Assembly: GCA_036677445.1 (NCBI GenBank)
Contig: JAVBWI010000009.1
Span: 1 to 27,836 of the forward strand
Length of the DNA stretch: 27,836 nt
Source: JAVBWI01 sp036677445
GTDB lineage: Bacteria; Bacillota; Clostridia; Christensenellales; CAG-138
Reading direction: 5' to 3'
The notes beneath the pieces were generated by a model, which was not told where the DNA came from, made no database searches, and saw nothing but the letters and a program-made list of their open reading frames with translations. Position numbers and translations under genes: made by a program. Each line of letters starts with the position of its first letter. Position 1 is the first letter of the stretch. This document shows positions 22,719 to 27,836 of this stretch, in pieces.

Positions 22719-22801
22719 TGGTGCGGATGAGGAGATTCGAACTCCTAAGGTTTCCCCGGCGGATTTTAAGTCCGCTGCGTATGCCGTTCCGCCACATCCG
22801 C
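22719..22801 (-). tRNA. tRNA-Leu(UAA), 3' CCA encoded
   Basis: This is a class II tRNA on the minus strand. Acceptor arms GCGGATG and CATCCGC pair fully, the discriminator is A, and CCA is encoded. The anticodon stem GCGGA/TCCGC encloses loop CTTAAAA with anticodon TAA (22766-22768). A long variable arm (CGGGGAAACCTTA) is typical of leucine tRNA, and the T-arm GGAG-TTCGAAT-CTCC is intact. tRNA-Leu genes are common integration targets, which fits the accessory genes on both sides. Confidence 0.96.
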
Positions 22802-23240
22802 ACGCAAAAGCTCCAACCCTTCTGGCTTTTTAATCATACCCAAACGGATTATCTACACTCTCACCCATTAGATTACGAAACTACAATCCGGGCCCATCCC
22901 GATTTGTTCCGTTGGGTGAATTGTTTTTGATCATACTGGGTTTAAATGAAAAAGTAAAGCCCTTTCCGATATCCGGCCAATGACGCTTGGCTTAAACGAA
23001 TACCAGAAAGAGCATATATCAACGTAAAATACTTTAAAGGCTTGAGCCAGTGGATATTCATGAAACCCGAATAAGCGTTTAAACAGTATTAAAATGGCCG
23101 AAGCCCTGTTTATTCAGGAAAACATTGGGTGCTTTAAAGGATTTGGGGTTTTTAGATTAAATTTAAGAATTAAAGTAATTGCCATTTATTAAACTCCCCT
23201 CGATGTCCGTTTACAAATAATATCCGCAGCGCTGCACAGG
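22802..23240. other. AT-rich spacer between tRNA-Leu and the Nmad3 gene
   Basis: No gene is seen. It must hold the tRNA promoter (minus strand; TATGAT at about 22832-22837 is a possible -10). CTTTAAAGG occurs twice, near 23033 and 23133, and TAAACAG ... GGC-CGAA-GCC ... CTGTTTA forms a possible hairpin at about 23080-23112. Base composition shifts here to more AT-rich, consistent with a foreign segment starting. Confidence 0.4.
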
Positions 23241-24362
23241 TTACCTCCGTACCGCCTGCTGAGTAACCAGCCCTGCATTGATGAGGCGGCTGGTACGCGC
23301 ATACATGCCGTAGGGGGTCGCCCAATCTAACGCTTTCCAGCTATCAGAACAATTGTAGTCCTCGTAACAGCACTCAGGTCCTCTCCCCTGCCCAACACCG
23401 GACAACAACCTGCATTTCCGGCAAACATCACGATCAAAGGGGCGTATAGCGTGGTTTTCACGGCAATAAATATTTCCATACTGATCAGGGGCGACCAGAT
23501 GCTCCGCCATCATTTTTCGCAGATGAGTTATATCCGGCTCTGACTCAATAATATCCAGCGCCCAGCTTTCCAGTAGCTTTTCGGCATCCCCGTTGGTGGG
23601 GCTGATTACGAATTCCTGCCCTCTGCCTACCGACTGCATTGATACGCTACTACCATTTAGGCTGAATTTGGCATTGGGATGATAGGACATTTTCACGTCG
23701 TTCGCCTGAAAGAAATACGGTAAAGACCAGACACTTCTTTTCTGCTGACCACCGCTGGTTAAAATTCGTTTTTGATGGTAGGGTAGTACCCCGTAGCCGG
23801 GCATGTCCCAATCCGGCATCACTTTATCAGCTGCCAGATAGAGCCTGTTGTTCTGCCAGTCCTGATGCGAATGCGGATGCCATGGGCAAATGCGATCCAT
23901 ATCCTGAGAATTCAGAATATCACCAATTCTCAGGTAACCAAAGATAATATGCAGGTCAGGCGCATTCTTCACATACCGCAGCTTCCCTTCGCCATCAAAT
24001 TCTGTCTGGCGAAACCATCCAAAGAACAGGAACAGATCTCCAACCCCTACCCCTTGGTTGTCCAGATGCTTACCTGATTGACTACACTGACCGTAGGCAG
24101 CTATCCAGCCGTCAGGACGCTCAATAACTTCTTTGCGCAAGTCGGGATCCAAATGGCAATGCCCATTCGGCGAAGCCTTTCCAGTCAGTTCTTGAATGAT
24201 CGTGAGATAAGATTTGCCTTTATAGGCAAGCTGAGCGTATTGGGCGCCTGTTGTGCTATCGTCAGGAATGGGCAAAGACAATAATGTTCCATCCGGTAAA
24301 ATTGGACTGGGCATCTGGCAAAATCCACTATCCATACCTTTTCTACTCAGAATCACTTTCAT
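23241..24362 (-). CDS. Nmad3 (nucleotide modification associated domain 3) protein with Cys-rich C-terminal tail
   Basis: The protein has 373 aa. Residues 1 to about 275 match the Nmad3 family: it opens MKVILSRKGMDSGF, then PSPILPDGTLLSLPIP (18-33), CHLDPDLR (69-76), GVGDLFLFFGWFR (106-118) and YHPNAKF. The family was named for association with DNA base-modification systems; its chemistry is not established to my knowledge. Residues about 285-373 are an added module with C300, H304, C314, C317, C331, C332 and C338 (CRKCRLL ... GQGRGPECCYEDY), a likely metal-binding knuckle. The start at 24362 fits the family's N-terminus; ATG at 24374 adds four residues but abuts its ribosome binding site. 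It lies 140 nt after the ATPase gene on the same strand. Confidence 0.8.
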   Translation of the reverse strand: MKVILSRKGMDSGFCQMPSPILPDGTLLSLPIPDDSTTGAQYAQLAYKGKSYLTIIQELTGKASPNGHCHLDPDLRKEVIERPDGWIAAYGQCSQSGKHLDNQGVGVGDLFLFFGWFRQTEFDGEGKLRYVKNAPDLHIIFGYLRIGDILNSQDMDRICPWHPHSHQDWQNNRLYLAADKVMPDWDMPGYGVLPYHQKRILTSGGQQKRSVWSLPYFFQANDVKMSYHPNAKFSLNGSSVSMQSVGRGQEFVISPTNGDAEKLLESWALDIIESEPDITHLRKMMAEHLVAPDQYGNIYCRENHAIRPFDRDVCRKCRLLSGVGQGRGPECCYEDYNCSDSWKALDWATPYGMYARTSRLINAGLVTQQAVRR

Positions 24363-24372
24363 AAATGTACAC

Positions 24373-24422
24373 ATCCCCTTCTCATCCTATTAATTACCAT
24401 AATACATGGAAAAGAAGGGGAT
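24373..24422 (-). promoter_or_regulatory. 10-bp stem that can sequester the nmad3 ribosome binding site
   Basis: On the minus strand ATCCCCTTCT (24422-24413) is perfectly complementary to AGAAGGGGAT (24382-24373), which contains the ribosome binding site AGAAGGGG of the Nmad3 gene. The loop is 30 nt and AT-rich, with TATTAT as a possible -10. If transcription enters from the ATPase gene, the site would be masked; a promoter inside the loop would free it. Confidence 0.6.
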
Positions 24423-24502
24423 TGCAACTGTCAGACTACATATATACAGCTGTTAGATCATGTTTGCATCAAGAATTTCCTGCACCTTCACTTTCAGACA
24501 CA

Positions 24503-25996
24503 TTATAGATGCTTTATTTCTGTAATCGGCTTTCGTATAGACCGAATTGGTACCCGCTTCGGGAATATGGAGGATATTTCAATGCAGCTGAAATTGCCGC
24601 TATCGCGAAAGAATGTAATAGAAACTCCATAAGTTAGTAGCACGCTCTGGAGTTCTCTCAGCTTCTTACTCATTCGAGAAACATCCTTTGGGAACTGAGC
24701 ATAGTTATCATACTGATGAGTTATATCACCTTCTATAGTGATTTTTAAGCATTTATAAAGTAGAGTCAAGCTACCCGACCAGTGGTCAACGTCTTCCAGG
24801 AAATCGACCATCAGCTGTACCAACACGTTATTATCTCGGGAAACCTGCGCTTGGCGTATTTCATTTCGTTTCATAGCATCAAGGAATTGTTGCCCATAGC
24901 CTCCCATTGCTTCCGCTATGGCATATCCCCACTCATGGAAATCTGCTAGACGCTGATGCTCCGCTAAGTGAATCTCATCTTTGATGGCCATAGCATTACA
25001 TAAAACGTCAAAAATGCCCGCCAGTATTTCTGGTTTGCTGTCTTCGAATGCTTTCCAGAATTCACGTTCGGTACGCCTTTTACGTCCATCAATAACCCTC
25101 GTTTCAAAGAATAAGCACCTTTGTGCCAAATCCGGTGTGCGTATAATGTCTACGATACCGTTAAGAGAAATCGGCCCCTCCAACTTAACGCTACTTAAGT
25201 CGACATCGGTATACATCTTTCTTTTTGAAAAGGCAGCTGATGTCACCAACATGCACAAAAAGTCGCTCTGAGATTTTGTTATATTGGAAAGATTATCAAA
25301 GGCCACGTAATAAGTGGAGATGATACGCGCCACTAAATTGTCTTGTGAGCCAATTTGAAAGTTTTCCAACTCGTTAACCGATGGGTCAACTAACTTCTTG
25401 ATGATACGCGCCAAAGTGCTTTTACCGGAGCCGTTACTCCCTTTGATATTGATTATCGGATGTTGAATGTCCGGCAAAAAGCAACTAATCAGATAGGCTG
25501 CAAAGAAGATCCAGTCCTCATCCGTTAAATTAACAAACTCTTTCAATCGAGGCATATTGCCTCTATATTTTGAAGGACAGGTTTGATACAACTGGCCAGG
25601 GCCCTTAACAAAATTATCTACCCAATTCGACTCAATCGTCCAACCCTTTCTGGTTATCTTCACATATTGACCATCCTGGTCAGACAGGTCATAGTAAATC
25701 GCGCCATTCTTTAACAGGACCCTATATTTGGTTTCTGTTATCTCGTCACTCATGGCCTTGTTTCTAATATAAGCGATCGCGTTATTGATGGCATAATCGC
25801 TGGGGAATCCATCAAAGCATGTATAATATTCGCTTTTGATATAGTCTCTAAACACGTGACTACCTAAATTGATATTCTCCTTTCTGCCATTTCGTTCGAT
25901 TGTGATGAACACACTATTATCGGGAGTACGCAGCAGCGGCATGTCCTTCATCAGGTTCAGCAAATTCTTGGTAGCGTCTTTCTTCTTGTTCGACAT
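24503..25996 (-). CDS. Mobile-element ATPase/helicase (SF3/AAA-like, primase-associated type)
   Basis: The protein has 497 aa. The N-terminal third ends in IYYDLSDQDGQYVKITRKGW (about 100-119), a motif shared by large primase/ATPase proteins of phages and conjugative elements. The ATPase core has Walker A GSNGSGKST (186-194), Walker B VAFDN (231-235), a sensor ISLNG (276-280) and candidate arginine finger R293 (PDLAQRC). It lacks an obvious primase active site. Such proteins probably drive DNA unwinding or loading at the element's origin. AGGAG precedes ATG at 25996; a longer frame to 26065 is not needed. It is likely in one transcript with the Nmad3 gene downstream. Confidence 0.8.
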   Translation of the reverse strand: MSNKKKDATKNLLNLMKDMPLLRTPDNSVFITIERNGRKENINLGSHVFRDYIKSEYYTCFDGFPSDYAINNAIAYIRNKAMSDEITETKYRVLLKNGAIYYDLSDQDGQYVKITRKGWTIESNWVDNFVKGPGQLYQTCPSKYRGNMPRLKEFVNLTDEDWIFFAAYLISCFLPDIQHPIINIKGSNGSGKSTLARIIKKLVDPSVNELENFQIGSQDNLVARIISTYYVAFDNLSNITKSQSDFLCMLVTSAAFSKRKMYTDVDLSSVKLEGPISLNGIVDIIRTPDLAQRCLFFETRVIDGRKRRTEREFWKAFEDSKPEILAGIFDVLCNAMAIKDEIHLAEHQRLADFHEWGYAIAEAMGGYGQQFLDAMKRNEIRQAQVSRDNNVLVQLMVDFLEDVDHWSGSLTLLYKCLKITIEGDITHQYDNYAQFPKDVSRMSKKLRELQSVLLTYGVSITFFRDSGNFSCIEISSIFPKRVPIRSIRKPITEIKHL

Positions 25997-26055
25997 ATGT
26001 TTTTTTCTCCTTCTCTTTTTGCATCCAGTGAACTGAAATGCTATATGAACTAATA

Positions 26056-26250
26056 TCAGGACCATAGCGCCTTGGTTTTATCGGGAAAATGAGCATCCAT
26101 TCTTGAATACTGCTTGAATGGGGCGGTTTCAACAGCAAATCGTTCTATTTTTTTAATTATGGTAACAACTCTATCGGAAATGCTCTTGATTTCTTCGTAT
26201 TTCTTCAATATTCGAAGGCAATAAACAAACTGGCACTCTTCCTCCCGAAA
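26056..26250 (-). other. Open frame ahead of the ATPase gene, possible broken small gene
   Basis: On the minus strand a frame reads CQFVYCLRILKKYEEIKSIS, continues as a basic, helix-like peptide and ends at TGA (26058-26056), 59 nt before the ATPase start. It has no ATG or GTG at its head. The good ribosome binding site GGGAGGAAGAG serves a GTG (26236) in another frame that stops after 21 codons. A single-base frameshift would join site and frame, so this may be a decayed gene or one needing frameshifting. Confidence 0.3.
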
Positions 26251-26261
26251 AATGCCAGTTT
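26227..26261 (-). promoter_or_regulatory. Inverted repeat with a ribosome binding site in its loop
   Basis: AAACTGGCA (26227-26235) and TGCCAGTTT (26253-26261) are perfect 9-bp arms. On the minus strand the 17-nt loop is TTTTTCGGGAGGAAGAG and displays GGGAGG, with a GTG straddling the loop's end. It could be an RNA control element or a protein operator. AATTAGCTAATT, a 12-bp palindrome, follows at about 26263-26274. Confidence 0.5.
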
Positions 26262-26404
26262 AAAATTAGCTAATTGCATTTTTATTACATCTTGATATAA
26301 TGCATATTTATAATTGAAGGCCTATCTGCAGTGTATTTGCCATGTGATATAAATAAATTTATTATCCTCCGTGTTTTATTTCATCTTAAGAATGAAATTA
26401 AATA
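26262..26404. other. Very AT-rich spacer
   Basis: No gene is seen. It contains ATTTCAT-CTTAAGA-ATGAAAT (26378-26398), a 7-bp hairpin 7 nt past the stop of the membrane-protein gene on the minus strand, without a T-run, and TATAAT at about 26295-26300. Confidence 0.35.
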
Positions 26405-26818
26405 CTAATTATGTTTGGATAGAATGGCCCATACCATAATATGGGACGCCAGAACCGCACCCACACATATTGCTCCACTCAATGAAAATATATCAAGAAC
26501 ACGTAACATAGAAACAGTAAGAAGTGCGCCCCATATTACAAAGCCTATTGAGATTGTTAGTAAAATCAAAGGAAGTAAATTTTCTTTCTTCCAAACTTTT
26601 TTACCAGTTTCATTTTGTCTAAACAAAAAAATATTAAACGTGATGGTTCCACCCCAAACAAAAGAAGCCGCCAATATGCTTGGCATTAAACTAGCAGTCC
26701 AATATAGGACATGATAAACCCCATACAACGTTAAATAGCCAACAGTACTTCCTAAAACCCAAAGAATCAAGAAAGAGATAAAATAGTTCTTTTTTAATAG
26801 GATCAACAGCTTCTTCAT
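26405..26818 (-). CDS. Small four-helix membrane protein, unknown function
   Basis: This 137-aa protein has predicted membrane helices at about 12-35, 43-66, 82-103 and 110-133, a basic N-terminus (MKKLLILLKKN) and a short charged loop between helices 2 and 3 (RQNETGKKVWKKE). No family is recognised. AGGGAAGAAAA precedes the ATG. It is divergently transcribed from the XRE gene, sharing a 150-nt region with repeated ATAGCAT boxes, so it is probably the target of that regulator. Base composition is more AT-rich than the left part of the window. Confidence 0.75.
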   Translation of the reverse strand: MKKLLILLKKNYFISFLILWVLGSTVGYLTLYGVYHVLYWTASLMPSILAASFVWGGTITFNIFLFRQNETGKKVWKKENLLPLILLTISIGFVIWGALLTVSMLRVLDIFSLSGAICVGAVLASHIMVWAILSKHN

Positions 26819-26845
26819 TTTTCTTCCCTCTATTTTACTTTTATG

Positions 26846-26912
26846 ATATATAGCATACTATATATTTATTTAAAATACTACTGATAGCATATAATAATTG
26901 CGCATATAGCAT
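26846..26912. promoter_or_regulatory. Operator array ATAGCAT in the divergent XRE/membrane-protein region
   Basis: The palindrome ATATATAG-CATA-CTATATAT (26846-26865) is perfect. The word ATAGCAT occurs three times, at 26850-26856, 26884-26890 and 26906-26912. TATAAT at 26890-26895 is a likely -10 for the XRE gene and overlaps the second box. The array fits binding of the XRE repressor between the two genes. Confidence 0.6.
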
Positions 26913-26971
26913 GTTATTCTATGTTCGTAATCAAGGTATTCTGTCCTTATCCCATAGGAGGGCAGATTAAA

Positions 26972-27301
26972 ATGGACTATATTTCACTGGGAAAGCGAAT
27001 TCGGGAAGAACGGATTAAATTTCATTTAACACAGGAGAAACTGGCGGAGGATATCAATCTTTCTCCAGCCTATGTTGGGCAGATTGAACGCGGAGAACGA
27101 AGTGTTACGCTAGATAAGCTCGTAAAGATTTCCAACAGGCTGGGCGTTACAGTTGATTATTTGTTGGCGTATTCCGTTCCTCTTCATGATGATACATCCT
27201 ATCAAGTTTTCGCCCAGTTGATGGACGGACGATCTGAAAAGGAAAAGGCCTTGGCTATTAATATTATAAAGTTGATGTTTGGCTATTTGGATGAAGTATA
27301 G
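26972..27301 (+). CDS. XRE-family HTH regulator
   Basis: The protein has 109 aa. Residues about 4-62 are the helix-turn-helix domain (LGKRIREERIKFHLTQEKLA ... INLSPAYVGQIERGERSVTL), ending VTVDYLLAYS. The C-terminal 40 residues (DDTSYQVFAQLMDGRSEKEK) may dimerise. It resembles SinR/immR-like regulators of integrative elements. AGGAGGG 9 nt upstream fixes ATG at 26972; an upstream in-frame start at 26921 is discounted. It probably keeps the adjacent element genes silent. Confidence 0.9.
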   Translation: MDYISLGKRIREERIKFHLTQEKLAEDINLSPAYVGQIERGERSVTLDKLVKISNRLGVTVDYLLAYSVPLHDDTSYQVFAQLMDGRSEKEKALAINIIKLMFGYLDEV

Positions 27302-27346
27302 CGACGTACAAATTCTGTTATATGTATCTGCACCATAAAATGCTTG

Positions 27347-27403
27347 TCATATAAAAGTCTGCTGATGGGAGGCGACAGCCGACTGCGGCAGGCTTTTATA
27401 TGA
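27347..27403. other. Long imperfect hairpin behind the XRE gene
   Basis: TCATATAAAAG (27347-27357) and CTTTTATATGA (27393-27403) pair perfectly. The stem continues through CTGC/GCAG with one G-T pair, leaving an inner GC-rich part (GGGAGGCGACAGCCGACTGCGG). An AT-rich outer stem with a GC-rich core resembles neither a simple terminator nor a known RNA. It may end the XRE transcript or be a recognition site. Confidence 0.55.
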
Positions 27404-27426
27404 TAAAATTATTTGTATTTAGCATC

Positions 27427-27580
27427 ATGGCTCCGGAGGTACGGAAGTAATTATAATAAATTCATCCAAGATATAATCCTATCTCAGGTTTTCAGCAGCT
27501 AACGACTTTTCAATCTTTTGACTAATACTCTTGCTGCTTTGGAAAATATATGGCTTCCCGGAAGTACGGAAGTATTTTAT
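27427..27580 (+). repeat. Imperfect direct repeats with tandem GGARGTA 'iterons'
   Basis: A unit of about 30 nt starting ATGGCT occurs at 27427 and again at 27550. Each contains two tandem 8-mers: GGAGGTAC-GGAAGTAA and GGAAGTAC-GGAAGTAT. Four near-identical octamers in two pairs, 123 nt apart in AT-rich DNA, resemble iterons or recombinase-binding sites. Both units would also encode PEVRK in one frame, so a duplicated coding remnant is an alternative. Confidence 0.5.
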
Positions 27581-27661
27581 AGATACTTTTCATTATTACA
27601 GAATGCATTATACAGATAAGAATCTTTCCCCCGATGAAGTTAGTACTGAAAAAATAATTGT

Positions 27662-27703
27662 GAAGGATGGGCGAGCGCGAAGCGCATTACTCGCCCATCC
27701 TTC
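27662..27703. repeat. Perfect 14-bp hairpin near the right edge
   Basis: GAAGGATGGGCGAG (27662-27675) pairs with CTCGCCCATCCTTC (27690-27703). The 14-nt loop is CGCGAAGCGCATTA. No T-run follows, so a simple terminator is unlikely. The rest of the region to 27836 shows no gene I can support; the window ends there. Confidence 0.6.
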
Positions 27704-27836
27704 TGTTATCTATATGGCATCCCGGTACTGTCAAGAATTATGCGCAAAAAGGAACGAGGCCGTGCGTCTGCCACTTCAGCTGGCGGCAAAATCGGGTTCT
27801 ACCTGATACTCCAGGTGCTTCATGTTTAAATACTTC

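Noticed and set aside
22118..22833. Several overlapping frames in the hairpin cluster and tRNA region
   Set aside because: They cross the tRNA gene and perfect stems and lack motifs; the DNA is explained by repeats, a terminator and tRNA-Leu.
27531..27806. 91-aa plus-strand frame at the right edge
   Set aside because: No ribosome binding site; it runs through the perfect 14-bp hairpin and one of the direct repeats, so it is more likely accidental or a remnant.
1..27836. CRISPR array or retron/DGR
   Set aside because: No regularly spaced identical repeats, no cas genes and no reverse transcriptase frame were seen.

Overview
The window looks like a chromosomal segment of an anaerobic, low- to mid-GC Clostridia-type Firmicute, possibly of the Christensenellales/Oscillospirales kind. 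The evidence is strong AGGAGG-type ribosome binding sites, a LysM-GH18 protein of the spore-cortex hydrolase type, a CBS-domain family II pyrophosphatase, a four-subunit 2-oxoacid:ferredoxin oxidoreductase with a butyrate kinase, and many PadR/XRE one-component regulators. The taxonomy is inference; no marker beyond a partial 5S rRNA is present.

Layout. 1-420: 3' part of a 5S rRNA gene, its terminator hairpin, and an odd 250-nt insert bounded by a second exact copy of the last 22 nt of the 5S. 767-1912: LysM-GH18 hydrolase. 2427-5241: PfkB sugar kinase, a YoaP-like acetyltransferase and a lipoprotein, separated by clear promoters and terminators. 5242-6339: about 1.1 kb of non-coding DNA ending in a palindromic operator/promoter for a PadR regulator cotranscribed with a membrane polyferredoxin (6340-7688). 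7733-10119: CBS-DRTGG pyrophosphatase and a two-gene HTH/membrane-protein operon with a palindromic operator. 10303-15498: a minus-strand operon, TetR - FGGY kinase - class III aminotransferase - class II aldolase - GtrA, with overlapping or closely packed genes, that looks like an uncharacterised sugar or amino-sugar pathway. 15907-16635: XRE regulator with a membrane domain. 16695-21365: energy metabolism, with butyrate kinase, a divergent LysR whose mRNA is probably leaderless, and the delta-alpha-beta-gamma genes of a Vor-type oxidoreductase. Oxidative decarboxylation of branched 2-oxoacids would give reduced ferredoxin and acyl-CoA, then ATP through acyl-phosphate; the phosphotransacylase is not in the window.

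21697-27836 is accessory: an orphan barstar, a fragment that looks like a recombinase N-terminus, a cluster of hairpin repeats, tRNA-Leu(UAA) with its terminator, then a more AT-rich block holding an Nmad3 protein (nucleotide-modification associated) with an extra Cys-rich tail, a mobile-element ATPase/helicase, a small membrane protein and a divergent XRE regulator. Short iteron-like repeats and long hairpins lie at the right edge. This is probably an integrated or decayed mobile element beside tRNA-Leu. The most promising novelties are the Nmad3/ATPase element, whose nmad3 ribosome binding site can be locked in a 10-bp stem, the TetR-kinase-aminotransferase-aldolase operon, and the 5S-end duplication with a highly structured insert.
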